Shown here: positions 39,965-48,640 of the stretch, piece after piece
Layout of the letters: each line of letters starts with the position of its first letter
Position numbering within the stretch: the stretch's first letter is position 1
Source: Bin87 sp965261925
GTDB lineage: Bacteria > Chloroflexota > Dehalococcoidia > Lucifugimonadales > UBA3495
DNA: 64,000 nucleotides
Reading direction: 5' to 3'
NCBI GenBank assembly: GCA_965261925.1
Contig: OZ253486.1
Coordinates: 1,116,001 to 1,180,000, forward strand
The notes under the pieces: generated by a model
The model's input: the letters and a program-made list of their open reading frames with translations, nothing else
Databases searched by the model: none
Told to the model about the DNA's origin: nothing
Program-made: the position numbers and the translations under genes

Positions 39965-40900
39965 CTACTCCAGCCCCAGCGTCTCCTCCGGGAACAGTTC
40001 GTCGACGGCGACGGCCTCCGGTATCACCTTCTGCTCCACGTTGAATCCCACGAACGTCTCCAGCGTCTTCCTCGAACTCTCGACGCCGTATGGAATCGGG
40101 TCTTCGCCCACCATGTCCACCATTTTGTGCAGCACCCGGTCCTCCGGTCCCGCGGCATCTCCCGAGCGCAGCTTCCCCAGGTAGAGGGCCCTGGCTGTGT
40201 TGAATGTCTCGAACAGCTCCCCCGCCAGGTCGGGGTTGGCATCCAGCGCGGCGTTCTTGACCACCAGCATGTGGCTGATCGGATAGACGCCCGTCTCCCG
40301 GTGCCACGCGGCATCGGCGGCATCCGGCTCGGCGAACAACGGCCGGATGTCCGGCGAGTCCACCGGCCCCGCGCCGATGGCCGCGTCGATCTCGCCCGAC
40401 AGCAGCATCTCGCCCAGGTTGTTGTTGGACGACGACACCACGTTGGCCGGCGCGACGTACTCCGCCACGTGCTCGTCGCCCGACAGCACCCACGTCACCG
40501 CGTCCAGGTCCACGCCGTACCGGGTCTGCAGCAAGCCCCGCGTCCAGACGCCCGGCGTCAGCGTGTAGCTGCGCACCCCGAATCGCTTGCCCTCCAGGTC
40601 CTTCGGCGACTCGATCCCGCTGTTCCGGTTGACCACGATGCCGCCGTGGTAGAAGGCCCGGGTCAGGAAGATGGGCACGCCGGTGAACTGCTTGCCATGC
40701 GCTCGGGCGCACAGGTACGTGGACAGCGCCATCTCCGCCACGTCGAACTCCAGCTCCCGCACCATCCGCCGGAAGATGCTGGTCACCGGCGACACCTCGA
40801 TCTGTTCCATGCTGAACGCCGGCGACGTGATCGTGCCGTCCTTCAGCGGCGTCGTGTGCCCGTAATTGCCCATCGCGGTCCGCAATACCAGGTCGCTCAT
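39965..40900 (-). CDS. 4,5-dihydroxyphthalate decarboxylase-like protein
   Basis: A 311-residue protein of the 4,5-dihydroxyphthalate decarboxylase family, which uses a periplasmic-binding-protein fold. Characteristic blocks: LVLRTAMGNYGHTTPLKDGTITSPAF near the N-terminus, FDVAEMALSTYLCARAHGKQFTGVPIFLTRAFYHGGIVVNRNSGIESPKDLEGKRFGVRSYTLTPGVWTRGLLQ, then VDSPDIRPLFAEPDAADAAWHRETGVYPISHMLVVKNAAL. Members decarboxylate aromatic acids, but many are of unknown substrate. A gggaggc site precedes the ATG at 40900. It is monocistronic. A fragment of about 50 bp of it is repeated at 38968-39018. Confidence 0.85.
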   Translation of the reverse strand: MSDLVLRTAMGNYGHTTPLKDGTITSPAFSMEQIEVSPVTSIFRRMVRELEFDVAEMALSTYLCARAHGKQFTGVPIFLTRAFYHGGIVVNRNSGIESPKDLEGKRFGVRSYTLTPGVWTRGLLQTRYGVDLDAVTWVLSGDEHVAEYVAPANVVSSSNNNLGEMLLSGEIDAAIGAGPVDSPDIRPLFAEPDAADAAWHRETGVYPISHMLVVKNAALDANPDLAGELFETFNTARALYLGKLRSGDAAGPEDRVLHKMVDMVGEDPIPYGVESSRKTLETFVGFNVEQKVIPEAVAVDELFPEETLGLE

Positions 40901-41491
40901 TGTTCTGCCTCCCCTGCGTTTCTCGTGTTCAATCCGAACGCCATGTCAGCGGCCAGCCCATCATCCCGCAAATCCACGCCGCCCGCAAATCAAGGCCGCC
41001 CGCGAATCGATACGCTGCCCTGCTCACCCGCGTCCCCAGGCGAATTCCCGCAATCATGCGCCCCTGATGACCGAGGGTCATTCAGTTTCCCGGAACGTCA
41101 TGCCCCGATGCTCGAATGCCACTGCGAACAACCCAAACTGTCATTGCGAGCGCAGCGTGGCAATCTAGTCGCCGTAGCAACGGCTCTTGCCAAACACCGA
41201 TGCGTTGCCCCGCCGCCGCGTCGTGTCATTCCCCACGGCGACAATCCAACGACCCTGCCCCAATGACATCGGCCTCTTGCGCTAACAGTACTTATGTTCT
41301 ATAATAGCCTTGTCAGGCAATCCCGGCGCGGCCTCGCGACCCCCGCCGGAACCGCCGCCAGGCCAGCGGCGTCGCCGAACCTAAATCTGAATAGCTAGGC
41401 GATACGGTTTCGGGTCGGCAACGGCCCAGTCGGTTCTTCGCATCATGGTCGGCAGCTGCCGCTACCCGTTCTATTCCGCGGGGCGGCCGCG
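40901..41491. other. gene-poor region with R1 repeat
   Basis: No supported gene. It includes an R1 copy at 41141-41173 with a degenerate arm before it. The 41290-41460 part is GC-rich and structured but shows no RNA family pattern recognisable by eye. Confidence 0.4.
41141..41173. repeat. dispersed repeat R1, left arm
   Basis: tcattgcgagcgcagcgtgg then caatctagtcgcc, essentially identical to the copy at 34079. Confidence 0.7.
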
Positions 41492-41698
41492 TTACGACCC
41501 GGCGGGTGTCACCTCCGCCCCGTGCCGCATGGCGCCGGCCTCCTTGGCCGGTTCCCCGCGGGTCACGGAAGCTTGGGACTCAAAAGATTTGCGCTCAAAA
41601 ACAGTGTTGGCCGTGCTCCGACACCCACCCGAAACCGCAATGCCTGACACCCAAATCAAAACCGCAAGCAGACCATAGCAAAGCAGGAGGTAAGTCAC
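41492..41698 (-). CDS. possible small membrane protein
   Basis: A 68-residue frame with GTG start and a hydrophobic N-terminal segment (TYLLLCYGLLAVLIWVSGIAVSGGC) followed by a polar tail. An aaggtga site lies close upstream. It might be a single-span protein or a weak lipoprotein signal. No homologue is recognised and the surrounding DNA is gene-poor, so it may be chance. Confidence 0.3.
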   Translation of the reverse strand: MTYLLLCYGLLAVLIWVSGIAVSGGCRSTANTVFERKSFESQASVTRGEPAKEAGAMRHGAEVTPAGS

Positions 41699-42036
41699 TC
41701 ACCTTTTCATCTCACCCAGTCCCGACATCGTGAAGCAGTGATCGCAAACCATGCGAACGGAACCATGCGGACCGATCCGTCATTGCGAGCGCGGCGTGGC
41801 AATCTCGTCGCCCGACACGGCGTCGTTAGGGCGACGGGATTGCCGCGTCGACCCCCACCGAATTATCGGCAGATGCCTCATGTCCGCGGAGCAGTGCTGT
41901 AAAACGACGGCAGCCGCCGGGCTGCGACGGAACACCGGAACGCCGGGCGGTTCGACAATGTGACGCCACCGCCCAGTTTTTGCCGGTGCAATTATGCCCC
42001 GCGAGCTCCCTCGCTGGGTTCAATGCTCTCCCCGGT
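41699..42036. other. intergenic region with complete R1 hairpin
   Basis: Contains an R1 element at 41780-41844 whose two arms are both present, and otherwise nothing supported. Confidence 0.4.
41780..41844. repeat. R1 element with both arms
   Basis: The left arm (tcattgcgagcgcggcgtgg, then caatctcgtcgccc) is followed after a 14-nt loop region by gggcgacgggattgcc, which pairs with ggcaatctcgtcgccc apart from one mismatch. This gives the clearest view of R1 as a hairpin-forming element. Confidence 0.7.
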
Positions 42037-42729
42037 TCAAGGAATCAGCCGCTCCAGGGCGTTGAACGCTAACGCCTCTCCTTCTGCCTGGATGGTTTCC
42101 GCCATCCACTCGGCTATGAGGGGCGCCGCCCTTTGCATTGCGCTTTCCAGCGCATCCCGCAACAACTCGCCGGCAGTACCCGAGTCCCAACTATCCTCGT
42201 CGTCATTCATTAGCCGCAGCTCCAGTTCCTCTTGCAGCGCCGGCTGCAGTGGTTTGTAAACCTCGAAGACCTTGAGGCCAAAAATATCGACCAAACCGGA
42301 ACTCGCGCTTGCCCGTCCTTCTCTCTCAACCAACTGCAGGCACTCCTGCATCAGACAGTGTCGGAATTGGACTGCAAACTCTTCGTCAACTCCCACGTCC
42401 TCTAATAGGCTATCTATGCTGGTGCCAAAATCATGGTCGTCAAATGGCTGGTCCCAATCGGTCCCGATCTCGATCATCGGGGTTATCATGATGGTTTCGA
42501 ATTCCGCGTTGAAACCCGTCAGGTCGTTCATGTAGAACGAATCCTCATACCCCTTTTCCAATATGTCATTGATCGGATCATAACCTTCCGTCTCAACCTC
42601 GTCCGCCAGCGCGCTGACCAACGCTGCGGCCAGTTGCCGGTTTTCTCTCAGGCAGGTCGCCAACTCCCCCACCGTGGAAATTTTCCGCTCCACGTCCTCG
42701 TGCTCCGCCGGTTCCGGCTTCTGATTCAT
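42037..42729 (-). CDS. hypothetical acidic protein
   Basis: A 230-residue acidic protein of unknown family. A strong aggaggt site 6 nt before the ATG at 42729 fixes the start. It begins with a short charged stretch, then STVGELATCLRENRQLAAALVSALADEVETEGYDPINDILEKGYEDSF (helical), a region naming MNDLTGFNAEFETIMITPMIEIGTDWDQPFDD, and a helical C-terminus (LLRDALESAMQRAAPLIAEWMAETIQ). No signal peptide, membrane span or catalytic motif is seen. It stands alone between repeat-rich gaps. Codon use is like the chromosomal genes, so it is probably a real but lineage-specific gene. Confidence 0.6.
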   Translation of the reverse strand: MNQKPEPAEHEDVERKISTVGELATCLRENRQLAAALVSALADEVETEGYDPINDILEKGYEDSFYMNDLTGFNAEFETIMITPMIEIGTDWDQPFDDHDFGTSIDSLLEDVGVDEEFAVQFRHCLMQECLQLVEREGRASASSGLVDIFGLKVFEVYKPLQPALQEELELRLMNDDEDSWDSGTAGELLRDALESAMQRAAPLIAEWMAETIQAEGEALAFNALERLIP

Positions 42730-43346
42730 CCGTCGACCTCCTGGGTGGCAAATCGGTTCGCGCCGTGTTCGTCCCGTGTGCGGGTTAGTCTCGTGTGACC
42801 ATGTGTTGTAACGGTCCGTGGCGGCCACCCTGGCCCAGGCGTTCCCTCAATGGCACTTGCTACAACATCCCATGCGTGCCCGACTCCTCATTATTGCCGG
42901 CTTGGACGCTGGCAATTGTCCGCGCAGCCCGGCGGCCACGTCAACTCGATAAAGCCCGCGATCCGCAATCGTCAATTTTGCAGCCGCATCACCCACCGGC
43001 CTCCGTAGCATTCTCCTGATGGCGCACGATGAAAGCGCAAGCGTCCCGAGCGTGTTCGCTCACGCGTACCCACTTTGCACCGTCGGTCATTCCGACCGAC
43101 CCAAAATGTCATTGCGAGCGCAGCGTGGCAATCCCGTCGCCACGGCGCCGCCGCTCGCCGAAAGCGGTCGCATCCCACCGTTGCTGTAGGGCCGTGTGAA
43201 TCCCGACGACAATAATCGAATGACCCTGCTACCGAGCCTGTTCGTCATTGCGCCTCAACGGTCTTGGCGGTATCATGATTCTTGGGGCCTTCCAACGTCA
43301 CGCCTTGGCCCTTCCAACCAACGTCACACCGCCGCTCGAATAACTT
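42730..43346. other. intergenic, upstream of gcvT
   Basis: About 617 bp with no supported gene. It includes the R1 copy at 43109-43140 and a shorter degenerate arm near 43240. The gcvT promoter should be in the last 100 bp; no glycine riboswitch-like paired structure was recognised. Confidence 0.4.
43109..43140. repeat. dispersed repeat R1, left arm
   Basis: tcattgcgagcgcagcgtgg then caatcccgtcgc: R1 copy upstream of the glycine-cleavage genes. Confidence 0.7.
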
Positions 43347-44504
43347 ATGGCTGCTGATACCACTGTTGCCGAGAATCTCCGCACCGCGCTCTACGATACC
43401 CATGTAGCCCTTGGCGCCCGCATGGTGCCCTTCGGCGGATGGGACATGCCGGTGCAGTATGAGGGGGTGATCGCCGAGGTGGCGGCCGTGCGCAACGCGG
43501 CCGGCCTGTTCGACGTTTCACACATGGGCCGACTGCACATCGGCGGCCCCAATGCGGCCGCGCTGCTGGACATCCTGCTCACCGGCTCCGCATCCGGCCT
43601 GCGCGTGGGCCGCGCCCGCTACTGCTTCATCTGCAACGAGCGGGGCGGCGTCATCGACGACACCATCTTCTACCGCCTCTCCGAGGACGAATTCCTGCTC
43701 ATTCCCAACGCCGGCAACCGGCCCGAAGTGGCCCTCTGGTTCGACCGGCAGCTCGCCCTCCATTTCGGCGGACGCGGCGTGCATATCACCGATCGCACCA
43801 TGCTCACCAGCCTCATCGCGGTCCAGGGACCCCGAGCCGTGGAGATCGTCGACCAGCTGTGCGAGGACTTCACCCCCGGCGCTCGCCTGGCCCGCAACCC
43901 GGGCCGCAGTCCGGCGCCGTCCCTGCTGCGCCCCTTCACCTGGGGCCGCGGCCACATCGACGGTCGCCGCGTTTTCATCGGGCGCACCGGCTACACCGGA
44001 GAGGACGGATTCGAACTCGCCCTCGGTTCCGCCGACGCCGTCGCCATCTGGAACAAGCTCACCGCAGCCGGCGCGGTACCCGCTGGCCTGGGCGCGCGGG
44101 ACGTTCTCCGGCTGGAGGCCGGCCTTCCTCTGCACGGCCACGAGCTGTCCGACACCATCACCCCCATCGAGGCCGGCCTCGGCCGGTTCGTCCGGCGCGA
44201 CGGCGGCTACAACGGCGCCGACGTGTTGGACCACCAGCGAGTTTACGGAACCGCACGCCGCTTGGTCGGACTGACCCTGCCCGGGCGTAGCGCTCCCCGC
44301 GCCGGTTATGACGTGTTGGCCGATGGCCAGGTGGTCGGCACGGTCGCCAGCGGCAGCTATTCGCCCACCCTGGAGCAGTGCATCGCCATGGCCTTTGTCG
44401 ACGCCTCCCACGCTGCCCCGGACACGGTCCTCACTGCGGACATTCGCGGGCGTCAGGCCCAGGTCACCACGGCGGAACTGCCTTTTTACCACCGACCAAG
44501 CTAG
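43347..44504 (+). CDS. gcvT: glycine cleavage system aminomethyltransferase
   Basis: A 385-residue T protein, which moves the methylene group from aminomethyl-lipoyl-H protein to tetrahydrofolate. Recognisable: LYDTHVALGARMVPFGGWDMPVQYEGVIAEVAAVRNAAGLFDVSHMGRL (folate-binding N-domain), RARYCFICNERGGVIDDTIFYRLSEDEFLLIPNAGN, RTGYTGEDGFEL with the conserved acidic residue, LGARDVLRLEAGLPLHGHELSDTITPIEAGLGRFV, and C-terminal GTVASGSYSPTLEQCIAMAFVD. Slightly longer in the middle (NPGRSPAPSLLRPFTWGRGH). It is followed 94 bp later by gcvH; gcvP is not in the window. Confidence 0.94.
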   Translation: MAADTTVAENLRTALYDTHVALGARMVPFGGWDMPVQYEGVIAEVAAVRNAAGLFDVSHMGRLHIGGPNAAALLDILLTGSASGLRVGRARYCFICNERGGVIDDTIFYRLSEDEFLLIPNAGNRPEVALWFDRQLALHFGGRGVHITDRTMLTSLIAVQGPRAVEIVDQLCEDFTPGARLARNPGRSPAPSLLRPFTWGRGHIDGRRVFIGRTGYTGEDGFELALGSADAVAIWNKLTAAGAVPAGLGARDVLRLEAGLPLHGHELSDTITPIEAGLGRFVRRDGGYNGADVLDHQRVYGTARRLVGLTLPGRSAPRAGYDVLADGQVVGTVASGSYSPTLEQCIAMAFVDASHAAPDTVLTADIRGRQAQVTTAELPFYHRPS

Positions 44505-44598
44505 CGCCCGTTCCAAGCTGGTGCCTGTTGCCGCGACCTGCGGCAGCGCCAATAGCCAAAATCGTTGACTACCCCACCCTTGGGAGGTATCAGACAAA

Positions 44599-44988
44599 GT
44601 GAATCCCGAAGACCGCAAATACTCCAGGGAGCATGAATGGGCCCTGGTTGAAGATGCCACCGCCGGAACCGTCCTGGTCGGCATCACCCACTACGCGCAG
44701 GACCAGTTGGGCGACGTCGTGTACGTGGAGTTGCCCGGGACCGGCGCCCCAGTTGGGCACATGGACAAGATGGGAGAGATCGAATCCGTCAAAGCCGTGT
44801 CCGACCTGTTTTCGCCCGTCAGCGGCGAGGTCACCGAAATCAACGGGCGCTTGGCCCAGGAGCCTGAACTGGTCAACACCGACCCGTTCGGCGACGGTTG
44901 GATGCTGCGGGTCCGGATGAACGACCCGGCCGAGCTCGACGCGCTGCTCGATGCGGCCAGTTACAACGAGTACCTGGGCGGTCTGTAA
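44599..44988 (+). CDS. gcvH: glycine cleavage system H protein
   Basis: A 129-residue lipoyl carrier of the glycine cleavage system. The sequence RKYSREHEWALVED begins the fold, and the lipoyl attachment Lys is K65 in GEIESVKAVSDLFSPVSGEV. GITHYAQDQLGDVVYVELPGTG and the C-terminal WMLRVRMNDPAELDALLDAASYNEYL complete the barrel and helices. The start is GTG with gggaggt 11 nt upstream. It pairs with gcvT in one operon, closed by the terminator at 45089. Confidence 0.95.
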   Translation: MNPEDRKYSREHEWALVEDATAGTVLVGITHYAQDQLGDVVYVELPGTGAPVGHMDKMGEIESVKAVSDLFSPVSGEVTEINGRLAQEPELVNTDPFGDGWMLRVRMNDPAELDALLDAASYNEYLGGL

Positions 44989-45088
44989 ACCACCGGACTG
45001 CCCGTAATCCACAGCCGTGTGATGGTGGTCCGGGCAGTGCGGTATCTGCCGCACGTCCTCGTACAAAAACGTCCTCGTACAAAAATTG

Positions 45089-45120
45089 AAGCCGGTCTCC
45101 CCGGGGACCGGCTTTCTGTT
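45089..45120 (+). terminator. terminator of gcvTH
   Basis: A 9-bp stem (aagccggtc / gaccggctt) with an 8-nt loop and the T-rich tail tttctgtt, 100 bp after the gcvH stop. Two adjacent copies of cgtcctcgtacaaaaa precede it at about 45054-45085. Confidence 0.6.
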
Positions 45121-45240
45121 GTCCTCAGGAGCCCGCGCACGGCTGCCCTTGAGGTTCGCAGTCGCGATGCTTTTATGTCTGGCTGAGATCCGTACTGCCG
45201 CCTGGCGAGGTGCTCCGTGGCCGCAATGCCGTAGGGTCTT
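45121..45240. other. intergenic after gcvTH terminator
   Basis: Short non-coding stretch between the terminator and the possible small membrane protein gene; nothing is seen. Confidence 0.3.
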
Positions 45241-45450
45241 CTAATCGCCCTGATCCGCTTTTATCACTGCAACGGCAACCGCCGCCGGGGGCCTCGTGAC
45301 ATCGTCCTCCAGCTTGGGCGTTGCTCCCGGATTGACCTCCCAGCATGTCAGCGCGAACAACGTCCCCATCAGCGCGAACCGCCAGGAATTCCTGAGCAGC
45401 AGCGTAACGTGTTGGGTAACGGCTATCGCGGTTTTGTGACCAATCTGCAT
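45241..45450 (-). CDS. possible small membrane protein
   Basis: A 69-residue frame starting at ATG 45450 with an aggagga ribosome site 10 nt upstream, the best start signal in this region. It contains one hydrophobic segment (SWRFALMGTLFALTCWEV) near the middle and a polar, Pro/Ala-rich tail. Family not recognised. The surrounding 1.3 kb is otherwise gene-poor. It may be a true small protein, but conservation is needed to decide. Confidence 0.4.
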   Translation of the reverse strand: MQIGHKTAIAVTQHVTLLLRNSWRFALMGTLFALTCWEVNPGATPKLEDDVTRPPAAVAVAVIKADQGD

Positions 45451-46319
45451 TTATGCGGATTCCTCCTGGAATTCGGATGACGCGCATGGAATTGCCATTT
45501 TCATTTCGTCGCTGCTTCCAACGGATTTGTCCGGTGTCGAGCCAACAGGCGGTCCGATCCCCGTGGCAATCTCCCGGTAGCGGCGCTATACCCCCCGGTT
45601 CAACCGTGGAAATTTTCGTGGCCATTATTCGCATGATGAGCAATCTCTGGGCGTACGGGCATTTGGGATGCTGAATCGGCAGTGGTGCCCCTGGTCAGCG
45701 TAGGCATATCGCCGTATTTACGCACGAATGTTGCGTATTATGTGTCAATGTGGATCACGAAGGCTACCTTGAGCGTGATCCCGCGGCGGTCCGGTCGGAT
45801 GATATGCGCCGTGCTGAGCAAAGTCTGTGCAATCATGGTTTTGCACTCGCTATGTGGATGATGTGCGCATAATTGCCCGCCGTTTTCCGCCGTATTGTTG
45901 GTGCGCTGTTGAAAAAAAGCTGGCTTCCCGTGAGGTATGTTCATGTGCAAAGCCACCGATTTCACCCGCCGAGCGGTGTAAAAATGCCGCTGAAAATGAC
46001 CAGACATTGCGGAAAGGTCCTTTGCGGGAATACGTGAATCGGTGTCTACTGCTCGGCACGCTTTTAGGCGTCGGCCGCGAGTCCGCCTACAAATGCGCTC
46101 CTGAAAAATTGCGTGGGACAACCCACGTTCGGCGGAACCTTTTGTCGTGTATTACGCGCTTGCCTCCGACGAACGGAGTGAGAATGAGGACGTATCGATG
46201 TCCGCCGGACCCGGGGCAATCGGCGTTTATGGGCCAGGGAAGCCGATACCCAGGAAAGCTGATTCAAAGACAAACCCGCGCCACTTGCCAGCTTAAGAAG
46301 CGGCGACTATCATAGCCCT
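45451..46319. other. gene-poor, lower-GC region
   Basis: About 870 bp without a convincing gene. Frames on both strands are short, lack ribosome sites and read as low-quality sequence. Its lower GC suggests decayed foreign DNA or a long regulatory region. No tRNA, IS end or repeat family was recognised. Confidence 0.4.
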
Positions 46320-46853
46320 ATGGCAGAGCGCGAAGTCCGCTACAAGATGGGGGCCGCCCAGTCCGTTTCCGTCGAAACCTTCGGGCGCCCCGGTCGTCGT
46401 ACCTTCCGGCTGGTTGCGGAGGCCGGAAGAGCCCAATCCTTTATCTGGCTCGAGAAAGAGCAGCTTGTCCAACTGGCCCTTTATCTCCAGCAGGCCGTCA
46501 AGCAGATTGGCGAAACCGTCGTCGATAAAGACAGCGCCCCCGGAGAAACTCCCTGGATGGGCGACCCGTTGGAACAGGACTTTCACGCTCGCCAGATGCA
46601 GTTGGAGTACGACAAGGAAGCGAACTGCTTTGTCATCCACGCCTACGAGGGCGACGAGGATGATCCTGACGCCGGCGCCCAGACTTCGGTCAGCTTCTGG
46701 ATTACTATGGCACAGTCTTCGGCGCTGGCCGACCAGGCATTGCGGATTTGCGCTGCCGGACGGCCCCCTTGCTTCCTGTGTGGCGCGCCCATAGATCCCG
46801 ACGGCCACCGCTGCGCTCGTGCTGACGGCCACGCCGTATTCGAAACGGGCTAG
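46320..46853 (+). CDS. DUF3090 (TIGR03847) family protein
   Basis: A 177-residue protein of the DUF3090 family, a conserved protein of unknown function found mainly in Actinobacteria and Chloroflexota. Typical features: PGRRTFRLVAEAGRAQSFIWLEKEQLVQLALYLQQAV in the first half, MQLEYDKEANCFVIHAYE followed by an acidic stretch, and a C-terminal zinc-ribbon-like part (RPPCFLCGAPIDPDGHRCARADGH) with four Cys/His ligands. It is followed 23 bp later by its usual neighbour, the SCO1664-family gene. Function unknown; the C-terminal Cys set suggests metal binding. Confidence 0.88.
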   Translation: MAEREVRYKMGAAQSVSVETFGRPGRRTFRLVAEAGRAQSFIWLEKEQLVQLALYLQQAVKQIGETVVDKDSAPGETPWMGDPLEQDFHARQMQLEYDKEANCFVIHAYEGDEDDPDAGAQTSVSFWITMAQSSALADQALRICAAGRPPCFLCGAPIDPDGHRCARADGHAVFETG

Positions 46854-46876
46854 CCAGCCTTCAGCCCACGTTTCCC

Positions 46877-47608
46877 GTGGTCACCGACGGGCCATCTGAC
46901 CTTGACCTGCTGCAGCGCGGGGAGATCCGGAGCTGTGACCTTACGCGGCAGGGCTCCAACTACACCTACCTCGCCGAGATCGCCCTCGACGATCGTTACT
47001 GCCTGGCGATCTACAAGCCCAAGCAGGGCGAATGGCCCTTGTGGGATTTCCCGTCCGGCACTCTCTACCAGCGCGAGTACGCCGCCTACCTGCTCAGCCA
47101 CATCCTGGGTTGGGATTTCATCCCGCTCACCGTCATCCGGGAGGGCCCGGGCGGAATCGGCTCCGTCCAGCTCTACGTTGACCACAACCCCAGGGAGAAC
47201 TACTACACCATTACGCGCGAGGAACTCAGCGAGTGCGACGCTGACCAGCTACGCGCCATCTGCTGCTTCGACCTGGTTGCCAACAACACCGACCGCAAGC
47301 CTGAACACGTCCTCCGCGCTCCGGACGGCAAGCTGTGGGGCATCGACCACGGCCTCACCTTCCACGCCGATACCAAGATCCGCACCGCCATCTGGGACTT
47401 CGCCGACGAACCCATACCCGATCATCTCCTGGAATCTGTGCGCTGGCTCTGCGGACAGCTGTTGGCGCCCACGGGTGACGTGGCCGAACTGCTGACCCTC
47501 ATGGATGCCTGCGAGGCCAGGGCGCTGACGCAGCGGCTGCAATGGGTGCTCCAGGATGGAACCTATCCGGGCCTGCCCGGGTATCGTCGACGGCGACGCC
47601 GGGGCTAA
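46877..47608 (+). CDS. SCO1664 (TIGR03843) family protein
   Basis: A 243-residue protein of the SCO1664 family, distantly related in fold to PI3/PI4 kinases. Kinase-like features: ALDDRYCLAIYKPKQGEWPLWDFPSGTLYQREYAAYLLSHILG (Lys and the following acidic residue), FDLVANNTDRKPEHVLRAPDGKLWGIDHGLTF (the N-x-D...H-x-D-H catalytic-loop analogue). No substrate is known. The GTG at 46877 is the likely start. It is partnered with DUF3090 in a typical pair. Its last 4 bp overlap the convergent HAD gene. A role as a protein or lipid kinase is an inference only. Confidence 0.85.
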   Translation: MVTDGPSDLDLLQRGEIRSCDLTRQGSNYTYLAEIALDDRYCLAIYKPKQGEWPLWDFPSGTLYQREYAAYLLSHILGWDFIPLTVIREGPGGIGSVQLYVDHNPRENYYTITREELSECDADQLRAICCFDLVANNTDRKPEHVLRAPDGKLWGIDHGLTFHADTKIRTAIWDFADEPIPDHLLESVRWLCGQLLAPTGDVAELLTLMDACEARALTQRLQWVLQDGTYPGLPGYRRRRRRG

Positions 47609-48267
47609 CTTCCCTCCGCCAGCAACCCGTAATCGAAGTGTTCCAGGTTCTCTATGATGGTGTCCGCCGCCGAGAGATCCAGGTGACGGGTGGAATCGGT
47701 GAGGGTGCAGACGGTGTACGCCCCCGACGCGCTGGCCGCCGCCAGGCCAATGGGCGAGTCTTCAATGGCCACGCACTCCGTTGCTTCCAGGCCGATCAGC
47801 CCCGCCGCCTTGATGTAGATGTCCGGGGCCGGCTTGCCATTTTCAATGTCGTCTCCGCCCAAAGCGACCGGGAATGCCTCGGCAAGCCCGATCACCGACA
47901 GCTTCAGGTTCACCCATTCCCGCAGGGATGACGATGCCACCGCGGTTGGCAGGCCCCGCCGCTGTGCTTCCGCGATCAGCGCTCTCACTCCCGGCCGTGC
48001 CACCAGGTCCGAGCGCAGCACGTCCTTAACCACCTCGTTGTAGCCGGCCAACAATTCCGCCGGCGTCTCCGGTATCCCCCGCAGTTCCTTCACCCGCACC
48101 CAGGTCTCCTCGACCGTCGTGCCCAGCAGGTAACGGTTGTTCTCCTCTTCGGTAATCGGCGCTGCCCCGCACCGTTCCACCATCACGTTCACCGCCTTGT
48201 GAAACAGCGGCTCGCTGTCCACCAGCACTCCATCCATGTCGAACAAAATACCCTTGTAGCCAGGCAT
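47605..48267 (-). CDS. HAD-superfamily hydrolase, beta-phosphoglucomutase type
   Basis: A 220-residue HAD phosphatase/mutase of subfamily IA. Motif I GILFDMDGVLVDSEPLFHKAV, a cap of four helices, motif II AVASSSLREWVNLKLSVIGL, motif III Lys in DIENGKPAPDIYIKAAGLIG and motif IV CVAIEDSPIGLAAASASGAYTVC are all present. The second Asp of motif I (DMDG) fits phosphatases and mutases alike. The VVKDVLRSD cap suggests beta-phosphoglucomutase-like enzymes, but substrate is undetermined. It is convergent with the SCO1664-family gene, with a 4-bp overlap. Confidence 0.88.
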   Translation of the reverse strand: MPGYKGILFDMDGVLVDSEPLFHKAVNVMVERCGAAPITEEENNRYLLGTTVEETWVRVKELRGIPETPAELLAGYNEVVKDVLRSDLVARPGVRALIAEAQRRGLPTAVASSSLREWVNLKLSVIGLAEAFPVALGGDDIENGKPAPDIYIKAAGLIGLEATECVAIEDSPIGLAAASASGAYTVCTLTDSTRHLDLSAADTIIENLEHFDYGLLAEGS

Positions 48268-48640
48268 CGCCAGTCGTCCTCCGGTTTGTGTCGCGAAGAT
48301 TATATCCTGCGCCGCGTGATCGGGCCCGCCTTCTGCCCGCCTGTAAGTGTGCCGAGTTATCAGGTTTCCTTATCGGGAACACGTCGTTCCTGCGAAAGCA
48401 GGAACCCAGAGATCCCGCGCCCCGAGAAACGTGAGACCAGCAACTATTTGCCGGATACCTGCTTTCGCCGGTATGACGGTTTTGATGGCTTTGCACTGAT
48501 GATCGGTTTGGGGCAGATTTTTGTTCAACTTGACCCCAGCCATTAGGGTAGTTCGACAATGGCGGCGGTAGTCCCGCGACGAATGTTGGGGCGCTTGGCG
48601 CCGTTGCTGACAGGCTGAAGGGTGACGGGCATGCCGGATG
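48268..48640. other. intergenic with a MITE-like repeat
   Basis: About 370 bp without a gene; it contains the palindromic element at 48382-48478. Confidence 0.4.
48382..48478. repeat. palindromic element, cgaaagcagg type
   Basis: A roughly 97-bp element whose ends (cgtcgttcctgcgaaagcagg-type left, cctgctttcgccggtatgacg-type right) are inverted copies matching at about 17 of 21 positions. Elements with this cctgcgaaagcagg core are widespread non-coding repeats in bacterial intergenic DNA. Only one copy is seen in the window. Confidence 0.6.

Noticed and set aside
41445..41963. plus-strand short frames in the gap before 42037
   Set aside because: They overlap R1 repeats and lack starts and domains.
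43347..44988. glycine riboswitch upstream of gcvT
   Set aside because: No paired aptamer-like conserved elements could be recognised by eye; the region is dominated by an R1 repeat.
45173..46315. several short open frames after gcvTH
   Set aside because: Except for 45241-45450, none has a ribosome site, known domain or consistent codon use.
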